From Bacillus sp. FJAT-28004 (GTDB lineage Bacteria; Bacillota; Bacilli; Paenibacillales; Paenibacillaceae), in assembly GCF_001280845.1 (NCBI RefSeq), contig NZ_LGHP01000001.1, forward strand, positions 4,443,777 to 4,507,776: a stretch of 64,000 nucleotides of DNA, given 5' to 3'. Below, piece after piece: positions 1 to 7,458 of the stretch. Each line of letters starts with the position of its first letter. Position 1 is the first letter of the stretch. Under the pieces are notes generated by a model. The model searched no databases. It saw only the letters and a list, made by a program, of their open reading frames with translations, and was not told the DNA's origin. The position numbers and the translations under genes were made by a program.

Positions 1-1107
1 ACTAAGAAGCCTGAAAAAATGGAAGCTTTCGAAGTTGCCTCGCAATGGCAGCTGATGTGGTGGAAATTCAAGAAACATAAGATGGCTATGTTTGCGGCGA
101 TCGTGCTGATTCTCTTGTATCTGACCGCCATCTTCTGTGAGTTTTTGTCACCGAAAGTTCCGCTAGAACGATTTTCCGAATACAAGAATGCGCCGCCACA
201 GGGCATTCACTTTTACAGCAAGGAAACGGGATTCAGCCTCCGTCCCTTCGTATACGACATGAATATGTCGATGGATCAAAAGACGTTTCGCCGTACTTTC
301 CAAGAGGATAAATCCAAGCCGTATTATATTCATTTTTTCATAAAAGGCCCGGAATATAAAATGTGGGGTTTATTTAATTCAGACATTCATTTATTCGGGA
401 CCAAAGATCCTAATGCCCCGATGTTTCTAGCGGGAACCGACGATCTCGGCCGTGACCTCCTGACGCGAATGCTTTATGGAGGGAGGGTCTCTCTGGCTTT
501 CGGTATTCTTGGAATTGTCTTTACTCTGGTACTCGGATTACTGCTCGGGGGCCTTTCCGGCTACCTTGGAGGTCTTACGGATACCGTCATACAGCGTACG
601 ATCGATCTGTTGATCTGTATCCCCACCATCCCGTTATGGATGGCCTTAGCTGCGGCAATGCCGCGAAACTGGTCAGCGCTGGAGATTTATTTTGGCATGA
701 TTATCATTTTCTCGATCATAGGATGGACGGGACTTGCTAGGGTCGTAAGGGGTAAAATCTTATCCTTGCGAGAAGAAGACTTTACGATGGCGGCTCGTTT
801 GGCAGGAGCGAGTGACATGCGGATTGTGACCAAACACCTTCTGCCTTCCTTTGCCAGCTATATCATTGTCAGTATAACGTTATCAATCCCGGCTACCATA
901 CTCGGTGAAACCGCGCTCAGCTTTCTCGGAATCGGACTGATGCCGCCGGTGGTCAGTTGGGGCGTCCTCCTCCAGGATGCTCAGAATCTGGAGACGCTGG
1001 CTTACCACCCTTGGTTGTTGTGGCCTACTTCACTTATCATATTGACGGTGCTGATGTTCAACTTTCTCGGAGACGGCCTTCGTGATGCAGCCGACCCCTA
1101 CAAATAA
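1..1107 (+). CDS. Opp-type ABC importer permease, OppC-like (5' end may lie outside window)
   Basis: Inner-membrane permease of an oligopeptide/oligosaccharide-type ABC importer. The frame is open from base 1. The first ATG is at 19, but six codons precede it without a stop or a visible ribosome site, so the true start may be upstream. Counting from that ATG: one membrane helix at about 24-42, a long polar insertion at about 43-138, then the OppC core with GTDDLGRD at 139-146, the EAA-type ATPase-contact loop at about 258-276 (AARLAGAS) and the ending NFLGDGLRDAADP. The insertion between TM1 and the core is longer than in peptide-type OppC. The ATPase genes follow after 12 bp. A sugar-type regulator at the operon end suggests an oligosaccharide substrate, which is inference. 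Confidence 0.9.
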   Translation, partial: TKKPEKMEAFEVASQWQLMWWKFKKHKMAMFAAIVLILLYLTAIFCEFLSPKVPLERFSEYKNAPPQGIHFYSKETGFSLRPFVYDMNMSMDQKTFRRTFQEDKSKPYYIHFFIKGPEYKMWGLFNSDIHLFGTKDPNAPMFLAGTDDLGRDLLTRMLYGGRVSLAFGILGIVFTLVLGLLLGGLSGYLGGLTDTVIQRTIDLLICIPTIPLWMALAAAMPRNWSALEIYFGMIIIFSIIGWTGLARVVRGKILSLREEDFTMAARLAGASDMRIVTKHLLPSFASYIIVSITLSIPATILGETALSFLGIGLMPPVVSWGVLLQDAQNLETLAYHPWLLWPTSLIILTVLMFNFLGDGLRDAADPYK

Positions 1108-1119
1108 GGAGGGCTATCC

Positions 1120-2193
1120 ATGAGTGTGGATGTAAAAAAACAATTCGCCGGCGCTGGCGCTGCAAACTCGGACGTTATTCTGGAGGTTAAAGACTTAAAG
1201 GTCCATTTCCATCTTAATGAAGGAAAGCTAAAATCAGTAGACGGCGTGAACCTCACGATTCGAAAAGGGAAGACGCTGGGCATCGTCGGAGAGAGCGGGT
1301 GCGGCAAAAGCGTTACTTCTCAGGCGCTGCTCCGCATCGTGCCGCTTCCGGGAACAGTGGAGGGCCAGATTCTATTAAAGCGGGGGAGCGCGGGCAATTC
1401 GGAGACGGTCGACTTAGTTAAACTCGATGACAGGGGAAAAGAAATCCGAAGTATCCGAGGCGGAGAGATCGCGATGATCTTCCAGGAGCCAATGAAGGCG
1501 TTCTCACCTATTCATACGGTTGGTAATCAGATCATTGAGGCCGTTCTTCTCCATCGGACAAAAGATGATTCGGAGGCCAGAAGCATAGCGCTTGAGACGC
1601 TTCAAAGCGTCGGCATGTCCAATCCTGAGCAGCGGATGAACGAATTTCCGCATCAACTGTCCGGCGGGATGAGACAACGGGCGATGATCGCCATGGCCCT
1701 GGCGTCCCATCCGAATATACTCATTGCAGACGAACCGACTACGGCACTAGACGTGACCGTTCAGGCTCAGGTACTGCAACTAATCAACGAGCTGAAGGAA
1801 AATACGGGGACATCCGTCATTTTTATTACCCATGATCTGGGTGTAATCGCAGAGATGTCCGATGATGTCGCAGTAATGTATTTAGGTAAAGTCGTAGAAT
1901 ATACCGATGTGGATACGCTTTTCTATGGCGCACGGCATCCCTATACGAAAGCTTTGTTACACTCTATTCCTTCCGTTTCCAGCAGAAACAAACGTTTGGA
2001 ATCCATTGAAGGAACCGTACCTTTTCCGATGAACCTTCCGGAAGGCTGCGGATTTTATTCCCGGTGTCCAAGAGCGGAGGAAGGTGTGTGCAATGTGACG
2101 GATATCCCTCTATTTATGGTGAGCGAAAACCATTACGTGAGATGTCTGTTTGCAGAAGAACAAAACCTCGGGGGTGTCGGCAATGAGCATTAG
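1120..2193 (+). CDS. Opp/Dpp-type ABC importer ATP-binding protein (OppD-like)
   Basis: First ATPase of the importer, energising transport at the cytoplasmic face. AAGGAGGG lies just before the ATG. Visible motifs: Walker A GESGCGKS at 57-64, Q-loop FQEP near 122, signature LSGGMRQR at 180-187, Walker B ILIADEP at 200-206 and H-loop His238. The C-terminal oligopeptide-transporter extension holds cysteines at GCGFYSRCP, EGVCNV and VRCLF, the pattern associated with an Fe-S site in DppD-type ATPases. Length (357 aa) is normal. It overlaps the next ATPase gene by 11 bp, as in Opp operons. The substrate cannot be read from this subunit. Confidence 0.94.
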   Translation: MSVDVKKQFAGAGAANSDVILEVKDLKVHFHLNEGKLKSVDGVNLTIRKGKTLGIVGESGCGKSVTSQALLRIVPLPGTVEGQILLKRGSAGNSETVDLVKLDDRGKEIRSIRGGEIAMIFQEPMKAFSPIHTVGNQIIEAVLLHRTKDDSEARSIALETLQSVGMSNPEQRMNEFPHQLSGGMRQRAMIAMALASHPNILIADEPTTALDVTVQAQVLQLINELKENTGTSVIFITHDLGVIAEMSDDVAVMYLGKVVEYTDVDTLFYGARHPYTKALLHSIPSVSSRNKRLESIEGTVPFPMNLPEGCGFYSRCPRAEEGVCNVTDIPLFMVSENHYVRCLFAEEQNLGGVGNEH

Positions 2194-3202
2194 CGAAGAG
2201 ATCCTGAATGTCCAATCCCTGAAGAAATATTTTGTGATCAAAAAGGGATTTCTACAGCGGACGGTAGGTTTTGTAAAAGCGGTTGACGACGTAAATTTCT
2301 ACATTCGGGAAGGTGAAACATTTGGTCTTGTCGGTGAATCGGGATGCGGTAAAACAACGCTTGGACGTTGTGTACTGCGGGCGATCGAGCCGTCTGAGGG
2401 TGTAACACTTTTTAGAGATCGGGACGGGGAAATGAAGGATTTGAATGGTCTCGATTCCAAAGAACTTAGGAGGTTCCGCAGGGATATCCAGCTGATCTTC
2501 CAGGATCCGTATTCATCTCTCAATCCCCGAATGACGGTTGAGAATATCGTCGGCGAACCGCTCGTCTGTAACGGTATGGCCAGAGGGGAAGCGCTTAGAG
2601 AGCGCGTCAAGGAACTTGTGGAGATGGTTGGCTTAAGCAGCAGGCACCTGGAGCGATACCCACACGCATTCAGCGGAGGACAACGGCAACGGATTGGCAT
2701 TGCCCGTGCATTGGCGACTAATCCCAGGTTTATCGTATGTGATGAGGCTGTTAGCGCGCTCGATGTTTCGGTTCAGGCACAGATTCTGAATCTACTTCGA
2801 GATTTGCAGAAGCGACTAGGCCTCAGTTATTTGTTTATATCCCATGATTTGGGCGTCATACAGCATATATCCGATCGTGTAGGCGTCATGTATGTTGGAC
2901 GCATGGTCGAAACTGCGAAAACGGACGATATGTTTAAACAGCCCAAGCATCCTTATACCGAAGCACTGCTATCGGCTAAGCCGATTCCGGATCCGCGTAA
3001 GAAAGCTGCTCGCATCGTATTGTCCGGCGAAGTCGCTAACCCGTCCAATCCGCCGTCAGGGTGTTACTTCCATCCTCGCTGCCAGTATGCTCAGGATGTA
3101 TGCAGGAAGGAAAAACCGGAATGGAGAGAGGTCGGACCGGATCATTTTGTCGCCTGTCACCTAGCCGATGAGTTGGCGCTTCAGGGAGTGGTGAAATCAT
3201 GA
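2183..3202 (+). CDS. Opp/Dpp-type ABC importer ATP-binding protein (OppF-like)
   Basis: Second ATPase of the heterodimeric pair. The ATG at 2183 is chosen because CGGGGGTG sits 5-9 bases upstream; a further in-frame start at 2150 has no such site. Motifs in the 339-aa product: Walker A GESGCGKT at 51-58, Q-loop FQDPYSSLNP near 107, signature FSGGQRQR at 163-170, Walker B FIVCDEA at 183-189 and a C-terminal oligo_HPY region with GCYFHPRC. The stop overlaps the next start (ATGA), implying translational coupling to the small membrane protein downstream. Confidence 0.94.
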   Translation: MSISEEILNVQSLKKYFVIKKGFLQRTVGFVKAVDDVNFYIREGETFGLVGESGCGKTTLGRCVLRAIEPSEGVTLFRDRDGEMKDLNGLDSKELRRFRRDIQLIFQDPYSSLNPRMTVENIVGEPLVCNGMARGEALRERVKELVEMVGLSSRHLERYPHAFSGGQRQRIGIARALATNPRFIVCDEAVSALDVSVQAQILNLLRDLQKRLGLSYLFISHDLGVIQHISDRVGVMYVGRMVETAKTDDMFKQPKHPYTEALLSAKPIPDPRKKAARIVLSGEVANPSNPPSGCYFHPRCQYAQDVCRKEKPEWREVGPDHFVACHLADELALQGVVKS

Positions 3203-3510
3203 CTCCAATTGTCGGTGCTATTCTCTTATACTTGATTGCGATGATTGCTTTCATTTTGGGAACCGTATGGATGATTCGGACCTTAGTCAACTACACGGTC
3301 GGGAGAAAGCATCGAATTCTTGAGCACATCACAGAAACGAGTAACCTGCCGGAAGAATGGTTGAACGAGGGAAGGAACTCTGCACGTATTAAGAAGAAAC
3401 TAAATAAATTAATGGAATATGTTCGCAAAACCAGGCTTGTCGACAGTGAGGAAACCCGTGCTTTGCTGCTGTCCAAGCTGGAAATAGTGAAAGTACAGGT
3501 GGAGGAATAG
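3199..3510 (+). CDS. small single-span membrane protein of unknown function
   Basis: Not recognised. The 103-aa product has one N-terminal hydrophobic helix (about 6-28, GAILLYLIAMIAFILGT) followed by a charged, helix-favouring cytoplasmic tail with alternating K/E and Leu (about 45-103). The start overlaps the OppF-like stop as ATGA, and the next gene begins six bases after this stop, so it is an integral member of the transporter operon. It may be an accessory or assembly factor for the importer, but nothing in the sequence fixes a role. No homologous family comes to mind. Confidence 0.75.
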   Translation: MTPIVGAILLYLIAMIAFILGTVWMIRTLVNYTVGRKHRILEHITETSNLPEEWLNEGRNSARIKKKLNKLMEYVRKTRLVDSEETRALLLSKLEIVKVQVEE

Positions 3511-3516
3511 TCGAAT

Positions 3517-3966
3517 ATGGATTCAATTATCGAGAAAGAACGGCGTAAAGCGCACGCCATGCTCTTATCTTGGCTCTTAACCATATTGCCGTCTCTGATT
3601 GGTTTAGCCCTGTGGCTGTCACTACGCACACTGGTCGCCCAACTCTTGATCATAAGCGGGATCAGCACCTGGTCGTGGGATGCCATTCAGACCTTCGCTT
3701 TTCTCTCATTCGGCTTGCTATGGCTGACAAGCGTATTTTTCATTCAATTCAAGTTATACAACAGCGGGATTCAAGGACAAATATGGAACAAGTTCATGCT
3801 GATAAATGCGGTTCTGATTTTTCTGCTTTTATTTTCTCAAGTAGCACTTTTTCCGATCGGTGGACTGCAGTTTTCGACTTCAGAAGCGCTTACGATTTTA
3901 GGGGAAGTGGTGATAGCCGCTATGTTGTTATTTTTCTATAGAAAAACACGAAGCAGGAGGATTTGA
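3517..3966 (+). CDS. four-span integral membrane protein of unknown function
   Basis: Not recognised. The 149-aa protein is mostly hydrophobic, with about four predicted helices: roughly 18-37 (LTILPSLIGLALWLSL), 58-80, 92-113 and 125-143. A basic N-terminus (ERRRK) and basic C-terminus (RKTRSRRI) suggest both ends are cytoplasmic. GGAGG at 3501-3505 lies 11 bases before the ATG. It is the last structural gene before the GntR/LacI-type regulator. Position alone links it to the transporter. Confidence 0.75.
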   Translation: MDSIIEKERRKAHAMLLSWLLTILPSLIGLALWLSLRTLVAQLLIISGISTWSWDAIQTFAFLSFGLLWLTSVFFIQFKLYNSGIQGQIWNKFMLINAVLIFLLLFSQVALFPIGGLQFSTSEALTILGEVVIAAMLLFFYRKTRSRRI

Positions 3967-4020
3967 TTGAGTACAGCGTGATGTAGTCTGGAAGCGTGAT
4001 TGTACTCAAGGGAGGAACCT

Positions 4021-5055
4021 ATGGATAATGTTCCACAATATCTTTCGATCAAGCGGGAAATAGCCCGGCAAATCCGAACGAAGCAGCTTCTCCCGAATGA
4101 TCTGCTTCCTGGCCGTTGGGCGCTCACCGAGAAATTCGGCTGCAGCTGGGCTACCTTGAACCGCGCGATCCAAGAGTTGATTTTGGAAGGGAAGTTGTAC
4201 GCGGAGAAAGGAAAAGGGACGTTTGTAAGCTCTTCACCCGTCGAGGATAACATCCAACTTCGTACCATTTCAGTTCTCCTCTGCAATGTCAAAGGAAGCG
4301 TCTACTATTCCGTGCAAGCCATGATGGAAGGAATCCGTTTAGCGGCTGGGACAGAAGGATATTCGGTTCAGTTTATCGATTTAAATGACAGCAGGAGATT
4401 TGAACGCCTGGATGAATGGATTGTCATTACACCGGCACTATCCGATTATCCTTTTTTGGCGGAAGCGCTTGAGCGCGGAGACCGTTTTGTTGTGCTAGGA
4501 TCCGAGTTTGCTTTTCCGGAAGCCAAGTGGGTCAACTCCGACACGCGGGAAGGTACCCATAAGGCGATTAGTCATTTGCTTGAACATGGTCATCGGCAGA
4601 TCCTATTGTTTGGACTACAGCGAGATCTATCGAATTATTATCTTAAAGTAAGAGGGTACGCGGATGCTTTAGCGGAATACGGGTTGTCGGCGCAACCGGA
4701 TTGGATGGTTTACCGACCGGAACGCCAGAAGGATATTGTTAACGTATTCGGAAGCTGGATGAAAAAAAATCCCGAATGTACAGCCGTTTTTGCAGCCGAC
4801 TACATGTCGGCTCTCTCCGTACTGGGATGGGCTTTGGAGAATGGGGTGAATATCCCGGAGGATTTGTCTCTCTTTGTAATGGGAGAGGTGCCTTCCTCAG
4901 CTCACCTTCGAGTACCGCTTAGCAGCGTGGTTCAACCTTTTAAGGATATGGGGAAACGAGCCGTCCATATGCTGCTTGAAGATCACGTCTCGTCATTTGT
5001 ATCGCTCCCGTGCAAGTTAATCTATCGTGACTCGGTTTTGCCCATTGGAAGGTAA
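4021..5055 (+). CDS. GntR/LacI-type transcriptional regulator
   Basis: DNA-binding regulator with an N-terminal GntR winged helix (about 1-70; typical pattern SWATLNRAIQELILEGKLY then KGKGTFVSS) joined to a LacI/periplasmic-binding-like effector domain (about 80-344), the arrangement of AraR-type regulators. The ATG at 4021 follows AAGGGAGG; an in-frame TTG at 4000 lies before the ribosome site and is rejected. The C-terminus carries the usual 'DLSLFVMGE' and 'MGKRAVHMLLE' elements of sugar-responsive repressors. It is separated from the transporter genes by 54 bp and followed by a terminator. A carbohydrate effector is likely, and it probably controls the upstream importer (inference). Confidence 0.88.
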   Translation: MDNVPQYLSIKREIARQIRTKQLLPNDLLPGRWALTEKFGCSWATLNRAIQELILEGKLYAEKGKGTFVSSSPVEDNIQLRTISVLLCNVKGSVYYSVQAMMEGIRLAAGTEGYSVQFIDLNDSRRFERLDEWIVITPALSDYPFLAEALERGDRFVVLGSEFAFPEAKWVNSDTREGTHKAISHLLEHGHRQILLFGLQRDLSNYYLKVRGYADALAEYGLSAQPDWMVYRPERQKDIVNVFGSWMKKNPECTAVFAADYMSALSVLGWALENGVNIPEDLSLFVMGEVPSSAHLRVPLSSVVQPFKDMGKRAVHMLLEDHVSSFVSLPCKLIYRDSVLPIGR

Positions 5056-5181
5056 CATACATAGAGTTGTTAGCAGTGGAAATATAGCTGCTGTTTAATT
5101 CTGATAGAAAATGGTGCGGACATTCAGACTAGGGACAGAAATGGGAAAACGCCGCTGAAGTTAGCTCGGGCCAGGGAGAAC

Positions 5182-5226
5182 ATAAATCGCCATACAGGCT
5201 GCATACCTGTGGCGGTTTATTTGTTT
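5182..5226 (+). terminator. Rho-independent terminator after the GntR-type regulator
   Basis: Arms AAATCGCCATACAGG and CCTGTGGCGGTTT form a near-perfect stem around a short loop, followed by a T-rich stretch. It ends the transporter/regulator operon. The rest of 5056-5367 is AT-rich leader with no gene that I can support. Confidence 0.8.
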
Positions 5227-5367
5227 GCATATGTGGAAATCCGAGAAGTTAGTCAGAAACCACGGATTACGTTGTTCCACTTTAAATAATCAAAATTATT
5301 CGTGTTAATGTCAGCGTTTACATCGTTTATAGGTTCGGGTAAAGTGATGGAATAAGGGGGATTGCAT

Positions 5368-6078
5368 ATGCGTAGAAGTTGGTTGCTGGGACTTATTGTG
5401 TGCACAGGTTTGATTCATCTTGCCACGTTATCAGTGGAAAGCACGGTGCTGCATTGGATATTTAAGCTGCTGCCAATGGCACTCATTATTACACTCGTTA
5501 TTTGCAGTGTACCAGATGGACATGACCAAGCGGTTTATAGGAAGCTGATTCTGACAGGGCTGCTTTTTAGCCTATTGGGAGATGCGTTCCTGCTGCTTCC
5601 CGATGATCCGTGGTTTGTATTTGGATTGGGTGCTTTTCTAACGGGGCATTTGTTCTATGTGACAGCAATGGTCGCTCGTTGGTTTAAGCAGCAATCGGGA
5701 ATGAGCTGGTTCAGTGTACTTGCGGGTTTGATTATCGTCATATACTCTGTGCTGCTAGGCAGTCGCTTTTATGAGCGTATTTCGGGGGATGAGAGTTTAA
5801 GCGGGTTATGGATTCCCGTCGTTGTCTACATTACCGTTATTGGTGTGATGTGCTTTACGGCAATTATGAGTCGCAATACGTTTGCGGTTGTTGGTGCGAT
5901 CCTGTTCGTTGCATCTGATTCGATACTGGCTTGGAATAAGTTTGTCGCAGATGTGCCCTATTCAAGCCTCCTTATTATGTCTACCTACTTCTCAGCTCAA
6001 TTGTTGATCGCTTCAAGTGTACAGAAGGTAAAGAATATTGGAGCGGCGACCTCGAAGCATAAAAGCATCCCTTTGTGA
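5368..6078 (+). CDS. YhhN family (lysoplasmalogenase-like) membrane protein
   Basis: Integral membrane protein of 236 aa with about eight hydrophobic helices, matching the YhhN/TMEM86 family, some members of which hydrolyse lysoplasmalogen. Family-like elements are the early GDAFLLLPDD stretch and conserved polar residues in the later helices (SDSILAWNKF near the end). The ATG at 5368 is preferred: AAGGGGG at 5354-5360 is seven bases upstream, whereas the in-frame TTG at 5362 abuts it. Enzymatic activity in this organism is not shown by sequence. The gene stands alone. Confidence 0.8.
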   Translation: MRRSWLLGLIVCTGLIHLATLSVESTVLHWIFKLLPMALIITLVICSVPDGHDQAVYRKLILTGLLFSLLGDAFLLLPDDPWFVFGLGAFLTGHLFYVTAMVARWFKQQSGMSWFSVLAGLIIVIYSVLLGSRFYERISGDESLSGLWIPVVVYITVIGVMCFTAIMSRNTFAVVGAILFVASDSILAWNKFVADVPYSSLLIMSTYFSAQLLIASSVQKVKNIGAATSKHKSIPL

Positions 6079-6156
6079 TCAAGTATATTGTTAACACCTG
6101 ATCGATCTTGGAGCAAGCGTTAAATTCAGTCGTGAACGCTGACTTTCCTTCCGTGG

Positions 6157-6213
6157 AACTGTGACCACAAGAGGAGTACTTTTTTCAAAGCATCCTTCTT
6201 ATGGGTCACAGTT
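6157..6213. repeat. 10-bp inverted repeat with 37-bp loop
   Basis: AACTGTGACC at 6157-6166 is the exact reverse complement of GGTCACAGTT at 6204-6213. It lies between the convergent YhhN and ferredoxin genes. No clean T-run follows the right arm on either strand, so it may be a weak terminator, a transcript-end structure or a binding site. Confidence 0.5.
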
Positions 6214-6282
6214 TAAAAGAGTGGATGGAGTTGCGATTTCCGTCTTGACAGGCTCAGAGAGCCCTCAAACGAGGTGGTTCGA

Positions 6283-6606
6283 TCACTCTTGGGGGCGAGT
6301 GCCAGGCTCCAAGCCTGTAGAAGTCGCTGTCTTGATAAGCCGGACCGATACATCGCTATGTAGCCGAATTTGGCAAGATAACCGGATAGCGGCATCTTCA
6401 ATTCCTTTGTTACGGAGGACTGTCGCTTCTGCCTCTTCTATCTCGCCCGCATTCCCAGAGAGCACCTCTACGGCACATGTCGTGCACCTGGCATTGCCGC
6501 CGCATCTGTGCAGGATGTCGATCCCGTTATCCTCTAGTGCAAGCACCAATTTCGTGCCTTCAACTGCCTGAATGGCGTCTCTTCCTTCTACTTGAACCGT
6601 CAGCAT
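6283..6606 (-). CDS. 2Fe-2S ferredoxin
   Basis: Small electron-transfer protein (107 aa) with the plant/adrenodoxin-type cluster motif: CGGNARCTTC supplies three cysteines (C-x5-C-x2-C) and LSCQ supplies the fourth about 37 residues later. A GAGGAGG ribosome site precedes the ATG on the minus strand. The tail after the last cysteine (about 30 aa) ends with TGLEPGTRPQE. No reductase or oxygenase partner is adjacent, so its redox partners are unknown. Confidence 0.9.
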   Translation of the reverse strand: MLTVQVEGRDAIQAVEGTKLVLALEDNGIDILHRCGGNARCTTCAVEVLSGNAGEIEEAEATVLRNKGIEDAAIRLSCQIRLHSDVSVRLIKTATSTGLEPGTRPQE

Positions 6607-6736
6607 TGGCCATTCCTCCTCGGATTGTTATCCTCATATTTTCCTAACCTGCTTATATTAAACCATTACCATCGTGAATAAGTCCAATGCGATAGTCATA
6701 TCGTTCTTCCTAGCCCATTGAGGTGCCGGGATACAC

Positions 6737-6764
6737 ACCAAAATCTATTAATCTCCATATGATA
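6737..6764 (+). promoter_or_regulatory. possible sigma-K/E-type promoter of the KSGG-rich protein
   Basis: CATATGATA at 6756-6764 fits the mother-cell sigma-K -10 pattern CATA-N3-TA, and an ACC at 6737-6739 lies 16 bases upstream where sigma-K promoters carry an AC-containing -35. The motif is short, so this is suggestive only, but the downstream protein looks spore-associated. Confidence 0.4.
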
Positions 6765-6799
6765 GAAGTGATTCTATTAATATTAAGGAGATGATAGGA

Positions 6800-7186
6800 A
6801 TGTCGAGAAAAGGGGGAAGCAAGAGCGGGGGAGACCGAAGCTCAGGTTGCAAATGCTCACAAAACCGAAGCCATGGCGATAAAAGCGGAGGTCACAAGAG
6901 CGGAGGCAATAAAAGCTGCGGCCACAAAAGTGGTGGAAGCAAAAGTGGTGGAAGCAACAGCAGTACTTTAAATATTCTTCTGCGAATTGGCGTGGGAACA
7001 CCTAATATTCGGATTCATTTTGATGGAACATCGCATGTAGGGATTTATATGGGTATTGCAGATGGCAGCGTCATTCTTAATGTAAAAGGAGTCATAACGT
7101 TTATTAAAATATCTTCGATAACGGCTGTTGAGGTCGGTATCAAAGTAAATAATAAACGGATCGTCAAACAGACGTGGAAATGCTGA
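6800..7186 (+). CDS. Lys/Ser/Gly-rich repeat protein with Sm-like C-terminus, probable spore-coat component
   Basis: Two-part protein of 128 aa. Residues about 1-56 are low complexity, built from KSGG/HKSGG/NKSCG-type units rich in Lys, Ser, Gly, His and a few Cys. Residues about 57-128 are beta-rich (IRIHFDGTSHVGIYMGIADG ... KISSITAVEVGI), resembling the small Sm-like/DUF2642 fold of spore-coat proteins such as YuzF; this is inferred from pattern, not from a search. AAGGAG at 6785-6790 sits nine bases before ATG 6800; the ATG at 6791 abuts it and is rejected. A sigma-K-like promoter candidate lies upstream and a terminator downstream, so it is monocistronic. Function is not established. Confidence 0.7.
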   Translation: MSRKGGSKSGGDRSSGCKCSQNRSHGDKSGGHKSGGNKSCGHKSGGSKSGGSNSSTLNILLRIGVGTPNIRIHFDGTSHVGIYMGIADGSVILNVKGVITFIKISSITAVEVGIKVNNKRIVKQTWKC

Positions 7187-7280
7187 AAAGCATAGCACTT
7201 CTATCTTGGACATCCCTCTTCGGATGGTCTGAAGGGTAAAAGGTGTGCCGAGAGGCAAAAAAAAGTATGTATATTTGGAG

Positions 7281-7321
7281 TACATCGCATTGTGGGTCGC
7301 AACACGCTGCGATGTATTTTT
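7281..7321 (+). terminator. Rho-independent terminator after the KSGG-rich gene
   Basis: TACATCGCA and TGCGATGTA form the stem, followed by TTTTTAT. It lies about 95 bp downstream of the stop. Confidence 0.8.
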
Positions 7322-7397
7322 ATGTCTAGAAGTCAACACTCGTTCTATGAAGATACTTACAGCACGGGTGAATCATCGTATTATAGCCAAAATAATA

Positions 7398-7444
7398 AGA
7401 ACCGTGGCCCGTAAGATCATTCATCTAACGGGTCACGGTTCTTT
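7398..7444 (-). terminator. terminator for the fused double ATPase (bidirectional hairpin)
   Basis: AAGAACCGTGGCCCGT pairs with ACGGGTCACGGTTCTT. Read on the minus strand it follows the ATPase stop closely and runs into TTATTATTTT. Confidence 0.85.
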
Positions 7445-7458
7445 ATTGTTATGCCGGC

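Noticed and set aside
5362..5367. TTG start for the YhhN gene
   Set aside because: It abuts the Shine-Dalgarno sequence; the ATG six bases later has normal spacing.
6161..6571. Open plus-strand frame of 136 codons opposite the ferredoxin gene
   Set aside because: No ribosome site; composition is that of the complement of a clear 2Fe-2S ferredoxin.
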